The notes under the pieces are model-generated. The model was not told where the DNA came from and ran no database searches. It saw only the letters and a list, made by a program, of their open reading frames with translations. Source: Brevibacillus daliensis (GTDB lineage Bacteria > Bacillota > Bacilli > Brevibacillales > Brevibacillaceae). Taken from it: DNA of 64,000 nt. Shown piece by piece: positions 35,876-44,625 of this stretch (the first letter of the stretch is position 1; each line of letters starts with the position of its first letter). The position numbers and the translations under genes were made by a program. The stretch is from contig NZ_JAJISB010000004.1 in NCBI RefSeq assembly GCF_021245735.1, forward strand, positions 273,535-337,534, read 5' to 3'.

Positions 35876-35912
35876 AAGCCTTTGCTCGTGGAATAGACAC
35901 AAGCAAAGGCTT
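35876..35912 (-). terminator. Terminator of yumC
   Basis: AAGCCTTTGCT and AGCAAAGGCTT form the stem. On the minus strand T6 follows. It is 29 bases beyond the yumC stop. Confidence 0.85.
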
Positions 35913-35940
35913 AGAAAGACCCTATTTTCGTTTGATTTAC

Positions 35941-36942
35941 TTAGAGAGACATGTTAGAACTATGACCAGGTTGCAATTTGGCTTGCGGATTTATGTACGC
36001 AATAGCATTATTTACTGCTGTTGGTGCTTCTCCAAAACCGACTGCAATTAATTTTACTTTACCAGGATAAGTAGCAATATCACCAGCTGCATAGATACCT
36101 GGTATATTTGTTTCCATACGAGAGTTAACCACAATTGAATTTTTTTCTAGTTCAATTCCCCAGTTTTTGATTGGACCGAGGGAAGAGATAAAACCAAAGT
36201 TAACAATCACAGCGTCTACGTCAATTTGTGTTTGTTCTTTAGTGACATTGTGTTCAATGGTAATCGATCTAATTAGTTCATCTCCATCGATAGAAGTAAG
36301 CTCACATGGTGTTATTACATTTACACGTGAGTTCACTAGGTTCTCAACGCTGTGTTCATGAGCACGGAATTTGTCACGACGATGAATGATGTGAACTTCC
36401 TTGGCAATTGGTTCTAGCATTAATGCCCAGTCAACCGCAGAATCTCCACCACCAAATAGTGCTACACGCTGATCCTTAAACATAGTAAGATCCGTTACGA
36501 AATAATGCAGATTCGTTTTTTCGAACTTGACAGCATCAGGATGCTCAATTCGTCGAGGTTCGAATGCACCAACACCAGCCGTAATAATGACTGCTTTAGA
36601 TAAATGACTTCCTTTATCTGTGGTGATTAACAGGTTCTGATCTTCCAGTTTTTCCACATTTTCTACTTTTTCTTCTAGACAAATAGTGGGATTAAAATGA
36701 GAGATCTGCTGTTTTAATCCTTCGACTAATTCAAGTGCTCGTACTTTTGGAAAGCCAGCCACGTCATAGATGTATTTTTCAGGATAGAGCGCACTAAGTT
36801 GTCCACCTAATTGAGGCATGCTCTCAATAATTTTTACACTTGCTTGACGCATTCCGCCATAAAAAGCTGTGAACAATCCAGCGGGACCTCCACCAATAAT
36901 GGTTAGATCATATACTTGCTCATCTTTATTGCCTGTAGCCAA
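35941..36942 (-). CDS. yumC: Ferredoxin/flavodoxin-NADP+ reductase (thioredoxin-reductase-like)
   Basis: A 333-residue flavoprotein of the YumC type. FAD site [21 protein letters not shown] site [17 protein letters not shown] with [10 protein letters not shown], and C-terminal [14 protein letters not shown] are all present. The CxxC of thioredoxin reductase is missing, as expected for this class. It transfers electrons from NADPH to ferredoxin or flavodoxin. The start is TTG 36942 with GGAGGTG upstream. It is divergent from the NADH dehydrogenase. Confidence 0.93.
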   Translation of the reverse strand: MATGNKDEQVYDLTIIGGGPAGLFTAFYGGMRQASVKIIESMPQLGGQLSALYPEKYIYDVAGFPKVRALELVEGLKQQISHFNPTICLEEKVENVEKLEDQNLLITTDKGSHLSKAVIITAGVGAFEPRRIEHPDAVKFEKTNLHYFVTDLTMFKDQRVALFGGGDSAVDWALMLEPIAKEVHIIHRRDKFRAHEHSVENLVNSRVNVITPCELTSIDGDELIRSITIEHNVTKEQTQIDVDAVIVNFGFISSLGPIKNWGIELEKNSIVVNSRMETNIPGIYAAGDIATYPGKVKLIAVGFGEAPTAVNNAIAYINPQAKLQPGHSSNMSL

Positions 36943-37079
36943 GTCCCATACACCTCCACTTTCTCCGTAAAAATACTAAACACTACTTATTATATACAAG
37001 ATTGACCTTGAAAAAAAAGAGGAAGGTATAATCAATAAGACGAAATATGTAAATTAAACAATTTTGTGTCAAATAATGC

Positions 37080-37108
37080 TTGCATTGCTCGAATATTGTC
37101 TCTATTAT
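37080..37108 (+). promoter_or_regulatory. Probable promoter of the NADH dehydrogenase gene
   Basis: TTGCAT and TATTAT with a 17-base spacer. The predicted start lies near 37115, leaving a 170-base AT-rich leader. No riboswitch was recognised in the leader. Confidence 0.5.
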
Positions 37109-37124
37109 AAAGTTGTCTTACTAT

Positions 37125-37145
37125 TATAGTGCAATTTTTCACAGA
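37125..37145. promoter_or_regulatory. Possible Rex-type redox operator
   Basis: TAGTGCAATTTTTCACAG partly matches the Rex box TTGTGAAN4TTCACAA. It lies just after the predicted transcription start. In B. subtilis the ndh gene is Rex-repressed, which makes this worth testing; the match itself is weak. Confidence 0.35.
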
Positions 37146-37284
37146 TATAAAAATAATTTATCTTTAGCAATCATTTATTTTTTCCTATATTAGGGGATTA
37201 TACCTATTAACTAACGTGAAAAAAAACACAAGATGTTGAACGATGATGTTGAAAAAGTGCTAGAAAATGGAAGGGGCTTAGGTA

Positions 37285-38484
37285 ATGAGTACACCAAAGA
37301 TTTTGATTCTGGGTGCTGGTTATGGTGGGGTAAGTACAGCTGTTGGATTACAAAATAAATTAAATCATAACGAAGCGGATATCACACTGGTTAGTAAGCA
37401 CGATTACCACTACTTAACAACATGGTTGCATGAGCCGGCAGCAGGAACCATGCCTGCGCATCGCGCCAAAATTTACTTGGATGAAATTATTGATCAGAAA
37501 AAAGTAAATGTAGTAAAAGGGACGGTACAACTTATTAATTCTGCTGATCAAACAGTAGCATTAGAAGATGGAAGTGTTCTTTCCTATGATTATCTGATCG
37601 TTGGTCTTGGTAGCGATCCAGAAACATTCGGCATTGAGGGCCTTAAGGAAAATGCATTCTCAATCCGCAGTATTAACTCTGTTTATAAAATTAAAGAACA
37701 CATTGATTATATGTTTGCGTCTTTTAAGAATGATCCGGATCGTTTGGATTATCTAACCTTTGTTATTGGAGGGGCGGGTTTTACTGGCATCGAATTCTTA
37801 GGCGAATTGGTTAATCGTGTTCCAGAACTATGTCGTGAATTTGATGTGGACCCTTCACTGGTCCAGATCTATAGTATCGAAGCAGCACCTTCTGCATTGC
37901 CAGGTTTCGACACCGATTTGGTTGAATATGCAATGAACATGCTGGAGAGTAAAGGTATACAATTTAAAATTAATACGCCGATCAAGCAATGTACAGCAGA
38001 TGGCGTTATCTTAGCTACTGGTGAAGAAATCAAGTCGAAAACAGTGGTCTGGACTGGTGGAGTTCGAGGTAGTTCTGTAGTAGAAAAGTCTGGTTTTGAA
38101 GTAATGCGAGGACGAGTAAAAGTAGATGAATACATGCGTGCGCCAGGTCATGATAATGTATTTATAATCGGTGACTGTGCCCTTATATTTAATGATGAAG
38201 GTCGTCCTTATCCACCGACTGCTCAAATCTCCATTCAGGAAGCCGAAAATGTGGTTCGCAACCTGAAAGCATTTATTCGTGGAGAAAAGCTAACGTTAGT
38301 TCCTTTTGTACCTGCTCTGCAAGGTACACTTGCTTCCTTGGGGAAAGGCGAAGGCATGGGAATTGTCATGAATAAGAAAAAAATGTTCGGCCTTTCTGCT
38401 GCTATAATGAAAAAAGGTGGCGACGCAAGATATCTGATGAAAATCGGTGGTCTTGGGTTGGTTCTGAAAAAAATTCGTCTGTAG
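37285..38484 (+). CDS. Type II NADH dehydrogenase (NADH:quinone oxidoreductase)
   Basis: A 399-residue NDH-2 that passes electrons from NADH to menaquinone without pumping protons. The FAD motif is ILILGAGYGGVSTA, the NADH motif is TFVIGGAGFTGIEFLGEL, and NVFIIGDCALIF is the second FAD site. The C-terminal amphipathic stretch after residue 360 would hold it to the membrane. It is full length and closer to Ndh/YumB than the shorter YutJ protein at 30478. ATG 37285 follows GGAAGGGG. The next small gene starts 12 bases downstream. Confidence 0.93.
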   Translation: MSTPKILILGAGYGGVSTAVGLQNKLNHNEADITLVSKHDYHYLTTWLHEPAAGTMPAHRAKIYLDEIIDQKKVNVVKGTVQLINSADQTVALEDGSVLSYDYLIVGLGSDPETFGIEGLKENAFSIRSINSVYKIKEHIDYMFASFKNDPDRLDYLTFVIGGAGFTGIEFLGELVNRVPELCREFDVDPSLVQIYSIEAAPSALPGFDTDLVEYAMNMLESKGIQFKINTPIKQCTADGVILATGEEIKSKTVVWTGGVRGSSVVEKSGFEVMRGRVKVDEYMRAPGHDNVFIIGDCALIFNDEGRPYPPTAQISIQEAENVVRNLKAFIRGEKLTLVPFVPALQGTLASLGKGEGMGIVMNKKKMFGLSAAIMKKGGDARYLMKIGGLGLVLKKIRL

Positions 38485-38496
38485 GTGAATGACTAG

Positions 38497-38751
38497 ATGC
38501 GTCATGCCAGCGTTCAGGTAAGAGGGAAGTTAACTCGAGATGAACTGGATCGTTATAATGCTTTAATGGAAGTAGGAAGCTTTTTAGAGGAACAAGATCG
38601 ATATGATTTATCCCACCACATTCAGTCTGAAGTGGATAAGCTGATTTTACCTGCTATTGAACGTCTTAAGGAACAAGGCCGTGAGCGAGATCAGGAAAAT
38701 CTGCGATATTTAATTGATCACGGTTTATTAGATGAAGAAGAAGAAAATTAA
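38497..38751 (+). CDS. Small helical protein of unknown function
   Basis: An 84-residue acidic, helix-rich protein (LTRDELDRYNALMEVGSFLEEQDRYDLSHHI) ending DEEEEN. No family was recognised. It starts 12 bases after the NADH dehydrogenase with AGGTG upstream and shares its terminator, so it is probably co-transcribed. Confidence 0.65.
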   Translation: MRHASVQVRGKLTRDELDRYNALMEVGSFLEEQDRYDLSHHIQSEVDKLILPAIERLKEQGRERDQENLRYLIDHGLLDEEEEN

Positions 38752-38756
38752 CCAAG

Positions 38757-38793
38757 TAACCCCTGCTCGTAACGATTAGAGCGGGGGTTATTC
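38757..38793 (+). terminator. Terminator of the NDH-2 unit
   Basis: TAACCCCTGCTC pairs with GAGCGGGGGTTA around ten bases; the T run is short. Confidence 0.75.
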
Positions 38794-38848
38794 TTACACG
38801 AACCGAATGAAATGGACTTTTAATCTTTACGTAGTAGGATGTGATTAA

Positions 38849-39325
38849 ATGAGAGAATCAAAAGTATGGTTAGCAGCTGGTGGAATCGTCATAAAGGGAG
38901 AGGAAGTGCTGGTTGTTAAAAAAACATACGGCGGTCTGAAAGGAAAATGGTCCTTCCCTGCTGGATTTGTAGACCCTGGGGAAACTGTGGATGAAGCAGC
39001 CGTTCGAGAAGTGAAGGAAGAAACGGGTGTTACAGCCAGGGTAAGACAGGTAGCAGCGCTGCGTACAGGGGTTATCAAAGGAGAAATTAGCGATAATATG
39101 CTGGTTTTTATTATGGATTATATAGAAGGAGAACCAACACCGAACCCAGGAGAGATTGAAGTGGCAGAATTCCGTAAGATAGCTGAGTTAATTGAAGACC
39201 CGCTAGCTACCGAATACATTCAAATTATCCTGCCGCATGTACCTAACATGCAGAGCTATATGGTGGGTCAAAACTATTCGGTAAATCCCGTATTTCAATA
39301 TTCGTCTTATAAGATTTTTACCTGA
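38849..39325 (+). CDS. Nudix hydrolase
   Basis: A 158-residue Nudix pyrophosphohydrolase. The box is intact: Gly39-x5-Glu45-x7-Arg53-Glu54-Val55-x-Glu57-Glu58-x-Gly60 (GFVDPGETVDEAAVREVKEE). The substrate is unknown; NDP-X compounds or damaged nucleotides are usual. The C-terminal 25 residues (VGQNYSVNPVFQYSSYKIF) are outside the fold. ATG 38849 has a modest AGGATG site. Confidence 0.9.
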   Translation: MRESKVWLAAGGIVIKGEEVLVVKKTYGGLKGKWSFPAGFVDPGETVDEAAVREVKEETGVTARVRQVAALRTGVIKGEISDNMLVFIMDYIEGEPTPNPGEIEVAEFRKIAELIEDPLATEYIQIILPHVPNMQSYMVGQNYSVNPVFQYSSYKIFT

Positions 39326-39498
39326 GTGCAAGAGTATTTATAAATTTGCGTAATTTTCAGATAACTTAAGATGTTTCCGCTTTCATTAAAGAATTTCTCT
39401 GTTTTTACTCGATTTTGACTTTCGCCAAACCAGGTTTTCCGTGATATATTGAACTCTCCATAAAAAATGAAGTTGATAAAAAACGGGAGGGATCGGGC

Positions 39499-39651
39499 AT
39501 GGAAAAGAATAAACACACAGAAGAGTGTCCATTTTGCAAAGGCGAAGGATATGTAAATATCGCTGTTGGCGGTACTGAAAGTTGCCCGGAGTGTCATGGA
39601 GATTCCTTCTATATGGGTGTTAGTAGTGAGCTGGATATTCTGAAGGTGTAA
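39499..39651 (+). CDS. yuiA: YuiA-like small zinc-finger protein
   Basis: A 50-residue protein with two DnaJ-type half-sites, CPFCKGEGY (10-18) and CPECHGDSF (29-37), which together would bind one zinc. ATG 39499 follows GGGAGGG at 6 bases. The family and its place just before yuiB match yuiA of B. subtilis (recalled). The function is unknown. A long frame on the opposite strand is an antisense shadow. Confidence 0.8.
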   Translation: MEKNKHTEECPFCKGEGYVNIAVGGTESCPECHGDSFYMGVSSELDILKV

Positions 39652-39690
39652 ACAGAGAATGAAGAAACAGGATGTACCAATCAAAACCTG

Positions 39691-39733
39691 AAACAGTCGA
39701 TGTTCCTTATAGGAGACATAGGCTGTTTTTTTG
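39691..39733 (+). terminator. Terminator of yuiA
   Basis: AAACAG/CTGTTT base stem with a nested ATGT..CCT/AGG..ACAT arm, followed by T7. A second hairpin (CAAGAATAT ATG ATATTCTTG, 39739-39759) follows. Confidence 0.7.
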
Positions 39734-39900
39734 ACTGACAAGAATATATGATATTCTTGTCCTAGTCTACATAAGTGCAACTATTCGTGTATAAATTTTT
39801 TCAAAAACTAGGGAAGTGTAACTAATGAATTGACCAGCAGTTTGATTTTCGCTACACTGTAGTCAGAAAATAAACTGTATTCGGAGGTATCATAATTATC

Positions 39901-40176
39901 ATGCCATTAACCCCGATTACCGCTGTTATCTCCCTTGTATTGTTTCTCGTGCTAGGATTTGGCATCGGATTTATTTTAAATATGCTACTCCGTTCTACTT
40001 GGCTTCCTTTGGTTCTGGGAGTAGGAATTGTTGCTTACGTGGTTATTTCCTTATTGATGAATGGGAAGGTCCCACAACTTATTGATATAGTCATTCTTAG
40101 CGCAGGAATTGCTGGAACGGTTGGCAGTGGCTACACTATACAATTACTGCGGAAAAAAGGTTATCGAATGTTTTGA
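39901..40176 (+). CDS. yuiB: YuiB-like membrane protein
   Basis: A 91-residue protein with three hydrophobic spans (residues 8-28, 34-53 and 62-82) and a basic C-terminus (LRKKGYRMF). It matches the YuiB family by length and by FGIGFILNMLLRSTWLPLVLGVG. The function is unknown. ATG 39901 follows CGGAGGT. Confidence 0.8.
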   Translation: MPLTPITAVISLVLFLVLGFGIGFILNMLLRSTWLPLVLGVGIVAYVVISLLMNGKVPQLIDIVILSAGIAGTVGSGYTIQLLRKKGYRMF

Positions 40177-40256
40177 TTCAAGAAGGGATGTCTCTAGTTT
40201 TTATTAAAAGGTCGAGGAAGTACAATTTAGCAAATAATAAAAAGTGATTGGATACA

Positions 40257-40379
40257 ATGTTAGACATTTTATTAACAAAATTAAGAATGGATAGAGGTTT
40301 TCAGAAAACATCTGAATCTCTATCCATTTCTGTTAGTTACTTACAGCAGTATTTTAGATCTGTAAATATTCTTGTTTAA
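40257..40379 (+). pseudogene. Possible remnant of an XRE-type HTH gene
   Basis: Forty codons reading MLDILLTKLRMDRGFQKTSE and SLSISVSYLQQYFRSV resemble the first two helices of an XRE DNA-binding domain, then a stop. There is no clear binding site upstream. It may be a truncated repressor fragment or coincidence. The rest of the 309-base gap from 40177 to 40485 shows nothing else. Confidence 0.3.
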
Positions 40380-40485
40380 ATTGAACTATCGTCTTCGTTA
40401 GTTTAATAGTCCCCAAACTATTTCCGCTCGTACCAATAACTCATCAAGTAAAGGACAGCCAACCCAATGTTGCCGGAATACTCCA

Positions 40486-41061
40486 TTACTGGATATTCCA
40501 CAATCTTTTAACCTCTACTAATTCCTGATCATTGAATTCCATTCTGTATACATCTGGTTTGGATGTTTGTAGTAAAAAATTATAATCATACTGATTGTCA
40601 TAATACGCCATCATTAAAGTCATTACAGCTCCATGAGTGCCTAATACTACTTTCCGTCCCCGATAGATCTTTAATAATTCTTTCAAGACCGTTATAGCTC
40701 GGTTCTGACAGTTTATATTAGTCTCCCCTCCCGTTAAAGCAAAGTTTGGATTAGAAAACGACTTCTCCAACAAAGGGTATAATTCCTTATCAGGCATTCG
40801 GTTATCTTCATTTAAAAAAATTCTTTCTTTAAGATCTTCAAATACTAAAACCTCTTGTCCTGAACGTCGAGCTAACTCCTGAATGGTTAGGATTGCTCGT
40901 TGGTATGGACTTGAAACGAAAACCTCGATTCCCTCTCCTTTCAATAATTCAGTTATTTGATAAGCATCTGATATTCCTTTATCAGTTAATCCTCTTGTTC
41001 TTTCATTTCCTTCCGTCTTCGGTGATTCGCCATGTCTCACCATGTAAATGAAAGTTTTCAT
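40486..41061 (-). CDS. Histidine phosphatase (phosphoglycerate-mutase-like)
   Basis: A 191-residue protein with MVRHGES (Arg9-His10-Gly11) and a second His in GTHGAVMTL. RGLTDKGISDA and SSPYQRAILT complete the family pattern. The substrate is unknown; most short members are phosphatases rather than mutases. I start at ATG 41061 (GGAGG upstream). An HTH-like gene lies 58 bases upstream on the same strand, probably in one transcript. Confidence 0.87.
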   Translation of the reverse strand: MKTFIYMVRHGESPKTEGNERTRGLTDKGISDAYQITELLKGEGIEVFVSSPYQRAILTIQELARRSGQEVLVFEDLKERIFLNEDNRMPDKELYPLLEKSFSNPNFALTGGETNINCQNRAITVLKELLKIYRGRKVVLGTHGAVMTLMMAYYDNQYDYNFLLQTSKPDVYRMEFNDQELVEVKRLWNIQ

Positions 41062-41119
41062 AATATCCTCCACGAAAAAATAATGAATTTTTAAAACATT
41101 GTGTTCGTGAGCGATTCCT

Positions 41120-41365
41120 TTAGGAGAAGGTGACTGCTTCATAAGCCAATTTTATTAGGCTTTTCCCATAGTTTTCTGTTCTAATCATTTGTATCAATGC
41201 ATTCGGTATTGCGACACCAATGAAATTATGCATTGGTATTCTCCATCCTTCTTTGTCGCTTATTAAATAAGTGTCTGAGAATCTCCCCAATCGAAGCCAC
41301 CTTTTAATCGTTTCCTCACTTTTTACCATATGTAAAACTAACTTTTTCACAGTAAAAACATTCAT
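41120..41365 (-). CDS. Small MerR/excisionase-like DNA-binding protein
   Basis: An 81-residue protein whose first half (MNVFTVKKLVLHMVKSEETIKRWLRLGRFSDTYL in two halves: VKSEETIKRWLRLGRF is the helix-turn-helix) resembles HTH-17 excisionase domains. The rest includes GWRIPMHNFIGVAIP. The target is unknown. ATG 41365 has GTGGTGG upstream. Confidence 0.6.
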   Translation of the reverse strand: MNVFTVKKLVLHMVKSEETIKRWLRLGRFSDTYLISDKEGWRIPMHNFIGVAIPNALIQMIRTENYGKSLIKLAYEAVTFS

Positions 41366-41457
41366 AAATTACCACCACTATTTATCTTTATCGTATCGTG
41401 TAAAAATATGGTTGTAAATAATATTTTCTGTCGTGTCTCGATTGACTCAAACCTTAA

Positions 41458-42270
41458 GTGACGCAGGTAGGAGATGTCAAGGGTAACTGGAGCATGCAGA
41501 TCCCAATTGATATAGAAAAAAGCAAAGCGGCTACGCGGACATACCAGGTTAATCAAAAACATACACTCCCTCAAGGTTATGTGGTCGATTTACAAAAAGT
41601 AGAGTTTACACCAAGCGCAACTCGAATCTTCTATGATGTAGAAGCTAACAAAGAGCGTGAAGAGCTGTTTGCTTCCGAAATCAAAAAAGCAGGATGGGAC
41701 TATTCAGAGAAGGCATTTATTAGGGGGAATATTACTTATAATATCCTTGACGACAAAGGTAAAGTTCTGCTTACGGATGAGGACACTTTGCCAGGGAGAC
41801 ATTTTTCAGGGCAAGATCCGTTTCTGCCGATGAATGACAAACAGCCTCTAACTTTCCAGCTAACTAGTTTGGAATATACACGCATTCTGAATTGGGAAAT
41901 TCCGTTTAACCCTGCAGAGGTTGCTAAGAATAATGTGGAAGTGAAAAAAGAAGAGAGCGTGTATACAATTAAAAAAATTGAGCATACATCAGATTTCGCA
42001 GCGGAGGTATCTAAACTTAAAGAAAAAAGGAAGTCAGAGGGAAGTTCAATAATTAAGACTGGATTGGAAAATAAAGAAAGCAATCTATACCAACCATCTT
42101 TCCACCTAACCACTTCAAAAAATAAGGATGGCAAAGAAGTAAAGCATATCGTAGCTGTAATGCAAGGACCAAAAGAAATGCCGAAACAGCTATCTTTAGT
42201 GCTCCCAAGAGGTAATGTAACTGTAGATAAACTGGACTGGCGAGTACCTCGTACTCAAGCCAATAAATAA
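41458..42270 (+). pseudogene. 5-prime truncated DUF4179/DUF5643-type anti-sigma-like gene
   Basis: A 270-codon frame from GTG 41458, with an in-frame stop just before it. The protein reads as the extracellular C-terminal part (GNWSMQIPIDIEKSK, then LPQGYVVDLQKVEFTPSATRIFYDV) of ECF-type anti-sigma proteins. Those normally have an N-terminal cytoplasmic region and a membrane span; both are absent, and no signal peptide or good binding site exists. It is therefore probably the remains of a longer gene. No sigma-factor gene lies next to it. The rest of the frame is undamaged, so the loss may be recent. Confidence 0.6.
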
Positions 42271-42278
42271 TAACATGT

Positions 42279-42315
42279 AAGCCGACTTCTCCTTTTAGGG
42301 GGTCGGCTTTTCTTA
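42279..42315 (+). terminator. Terminator
   Basis: AAGCCGAC pairs with GTCGGCTT, followed by TTCTT. It follows the truncated DUF5643-type gene. Confidence 0.75.
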
Positions 42316-42376
42316 CAAATAATGTATAGCCACACTCTCACTTGGAAATGACTAGATGGTGAGAGGAGGCAAATAG

Positions 42377-43063
42377 ATGATGAAATGGTTGCGTTTTGTG
42401 GGAGTTCTCACACTAAGTTGCTTGATTTTATTAGGTGAAACTACCGTTGGATATTCGTATAATTTCGAGGATTCAGGAACTACCACCCATTCAGTCGGTT
42501 TGCAGCAGAAAAAAGAAGGCTACAAAATGATCAAAAAACGGCATGTATTATCCAGTTCCATGATGACGATGAAATCATCGGAACCCAAAGTTAAAGCAGC
42601 AGTGGAGAACGAAAAGATAAATGATGTTGGAAGTACAAATCAGCCTAGTTTGGAAGCATTTGCACAGTATCCTAAAGTTCGGGTGGTGGCAACAGGCTAC
42701 TACGCTGGCGTAGAATCAACAGGAAAAGGTCCGGGGCATCCATCCTATGGCATTACCTATTCTGGTGTTAAGGTTCATCGGGGAACCTATTCGACTATTG
42801 CAGCTGACCTAAAGGTATTCCCATTAGGCACGATCCTGTATGTTCCAGGATATGGCTACGGTGTTGTAACGGATAAGGGTGGAGCGATCAAAGGAAATAA
42901 ACTGGATCTATACTTCAAAACTAAAAAAGATGTATATAGCCAGTGGGGTAAAAAGGAAGTAGAAGTGTTCGTTGTTCATCGTGGCAAAGGTTACGTGAAT
43001 GAGAGAATGATGAAGACATTAAATGAGGACGGAGTAGCTGCTTTCGCTCAAATCAGAAAATAA
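42377..43063 (+). CDS. yuiC: YuiC, 3D-domain (Sps-type) muralytic protein
   Basis: A 228-residue exported protein. Residues 7-26 are a signal peptide or anchor. The C-terminal 3D domain (about 100-205) has its three aspartates at Asp144 (ADLKVFPLG), Asp166 ([11 protein letters not shown]) and Asp177 (KLDLYF). YuiC is a known lytic transglycosylase of the stationary-phase-survival type and acts on peptidoglycan. ATG 42377 (or 42380) follows GAGGAGG. A terminator follows. Confidence 0.88.
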   Translation: MMKWLRFVGVLTLSCLILLGETTVGYSYNFEDSGTTTHSVGLQQKKEGYKMIKKRHVLSSSMMTMKSSEPKVKAAVENEKINDVGSTNQPSLEAFAQYPKVRVVATGYYAGVESTGKGPGHPSYGITYSGVKVHRGTYSTIAADLKVFPLGTILYVPGYGYGVVTDKGGAIKGNKLDLYFKTKKDVYSQWGKKEVEVFVVHRGKGYVNERMMKTLNEDGVAAFAQIRK

Positions 43064-43070
43064 TAGGCAA

Positions 43071-43107
43071 AAAGAACCGGAGAGATGAAAAGTCTTTCCG
43101 GTTCTTT
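43071..43107. terminator. Terminator between yuiC and yuiD
   Basis: AAAGAACCGGA pairs with TCCGGTTCTTT around 15 bases. Confidence 0.75.
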
Positions 43108-43142
43108 ATCATGTGCGTGTACAGGGAAAAATATTGATAAAC

Positions 43143-43616
43143 TTACCAAATGGGATGGAGAACAAGCGCTACGACAATACCAAGCCAACCGCCCATAAAT
43201 ACTTCGATAGGCTGGTGACCGAGTAGTTCTTTTAACTTCTTGGCTTTCTCCGTAGTGGGTCTTACTTTAAATGTCTTCATTCCCTGAATGAGATGATTAA
43301 ATTCTTCCACCAACTTGTTTAGTACCACAGCTTGCATTCCGGCATGGCGACGAACACCAGCAGCATCAAACATAACAATGACACCAATAATTGCAGATAT
43401 AGCAAAGAGGGTGCTATTAAAACCTTCTTCGATCGCGATGGAGGTGGTTAGTGCGGTGACGGCGGCAGAATGTGAGCTTGGCATACCTCCTGTACTGAAC
43501 ATGAGAGGCCATACCCACTTGCGAGTAGCGAAATAATGCAAGGGGATCTTAATAGCTTGCGCCAAAAATATTGCTAACAGTGCCGCCCAGAGCGGAAAGT
43601 TCTCCATGAGAGTCAT
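43143..43616 (-). CDS. yuiD: YuiD, divergent PAP2-family membrane protein
   Basis: A 157-residue membrane protein of the DUF212/divergent-PAP2 family. GGMPSSHSA (43-51) and DAAGVRRHAG are the phosphatase-type motifs, and about four hydrophobic spans are present. The substrate is probably a lipid phosphate (inference). The ATG at 43616 has AAAGGAA about 12 bases away; a second ATG three codons later is possible. Confidence 0.86.
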   Translation of the reverse strand: MTLMENFPLWAALLAIFLAQAIKIPLHYFATRKWVWPLMFSTGGMPSSHSAAVTALTTSIAIEEGFNSTLFAISAIIGVIVMFDAAGVRRHAGMQAVVLNKLVEEFNHLIQGMKTFKVRPTTEKAKKLKELLGHQPIEVFMGGWLGIVVALVLHPIW

Positions 43617-43656
43617 GTAAACAATTCGTTCCTTTCGTGTGGGCTGTTCTTACTTT

Positions 43657-43765
43657 ACTGTATCAGAAAGTATAAACTTCTATGCTTCACTTCCTTATTC
43701 GCAAGAAAAATATCCGCTGAAGAAGGACCGGTTTCTTCGAAAAAACTTCGATAGAAGTTTTTCTT
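43657..43765 (+). repeat. Repeat R1, full copy 1 of a tandem group
   Basis: ACTGTATCAGAAAGTATAAA opens the copy and GAAGTTTTTCTT closes it. The middle differs slightly (CTTATTCGCAAGAAAAATATC). The next copy begins at the next base. Confidence 0.8.
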
Positions 43766-43876
43766 ACTGTATCAGAAAGTATAAACTTCGGAGCAACTCA
43801 ACCTGATACGCATGAAAAACATCCTCTAAAGAGGAACCAGCTTCTTCGAAAAGACTTCAATAGAAGTTTTTCTTAA
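43766..43876 (+). repeat. Repeat R1, full copy 2
   Basis: ACTGTATCAGAAAGTATAAA, CCTGATACGCATGAAAAACA, GAGGAACCAGCTTCTTCG, then ACTTCAATAGAAGTTTTTC. This is the clearest representative. A further 17-base R1 scrap (TTGTATCAGAAAGAGA) follows near 43892. Confidence 0.85.
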
Positions 43877-43963
43877 CAGATCAGTATGTTTATTGTATCA
43901 GAAAGAGAGTCAAACAATCCTTAGATTTTTGTTAAGATGATGTGCCTTTTTACTACTTTTTTT

Positions 43964-44073
43964 ACTGTATAAGAAAATATAAACTGTGGAACAACTCAAC
44001 CTGATACGCATGAAAAACATCCGCAAAGGAAGGATCAGCCTCTTCGAAAGGCTTCAATAGAAGCTTTTCTTAT
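43964..44073 (+). repeat. Repeat R1, full copy 3
   Basis: ACTGTATAAGAAAATATAAA to AATAGAAGCTTTTCTTA. Like the copy at 22248 it has TATAAG where others have TATCAG. Together the three copies fill most of the 578-base gap before the DUF309 gene. Confidence 0.8.
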
Positions 44074-44194
44074 AACGTTTTGCTACGAAACTATGTAATC
44101 CTGATTTACCAACTTCTCAAGTATTTTGCAACAGTCAAATTTCATTATGGTATGATAAAACAGGTAAGCCTGTCCAAAAAGTGGGTAAATAGCT

Positions 44195-44593
44195 ATGGAA
44201 GATAAACATCCACAACAGTATCTGGACTTTTTTCAAAAGTTCAATGAGCATGAATTCTATGAGTGCCACGACTTGTTGGAAGAGATCTGGATGGAGCAGA
44301 AGCAGAATAAATTTTTACAGGGATTATTGCAGATGGCAGTAGGACTGTATCATCTGGAATACGGAAATATTAAAGGAGCACGCTGGATGTTTCAGAACGC
44401 CCAAAAATATCTGAAGGCATATGCTCCATTTTATTGGGATCTTGATGTAGAGGATGTTCTTAATTATCTGGAGTGCTGCTTGCAAGTATTGCCTGAAGAG
44501 GACCGTATCCCTTATGATAATGTCAAAAAATTGTCTGTACCGTACCGAAGCTTTACGCTACGAGTGCCAGAAGCAGATGATGAGAAGTTTTGA
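44195..44593 (+). CDS. DUF309-family protein
   Basis: A 132-residue helical protein with HEFYECHDLLEEIWMEQ and FLQGLLQMAVGLYHLEYGN, the DUF309 signature. The conserved His/Glu residues suggest a metal site, but no function is established. ATG 44195 has only a weak GTGGG site. The CoA-binding gene begins 32 bases downstream. Confidence 0.85.
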   Translation: MEDKHPQQYLDFFQKFNEHEFYECHDLLEEIWMEQKQNKFLQGLLQMAVGLYHLEYGNIKGARWMFQNAQKYLKAYAPFYWDLDVEDVLNYLECCLQVLPEEDRIPYDNVKKLSVPYRSFTLRVPEADDEKF

Positions 44594-44625
44594 TTTAGCA
44601 AACTAGCAGATAGAGGTGATTGTTC

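Noticed and set aside
39307..39780. A 157-codon minus-strand frame
   Set aside because: It is antisense to yuiA, which has a good start, binding site and zinc motifs.
43657..44073. CRISPR array
   Set aside because: The repeats are about 105 bp, unevenly spaced and imperfect, with no constant spacers and no cas genes.
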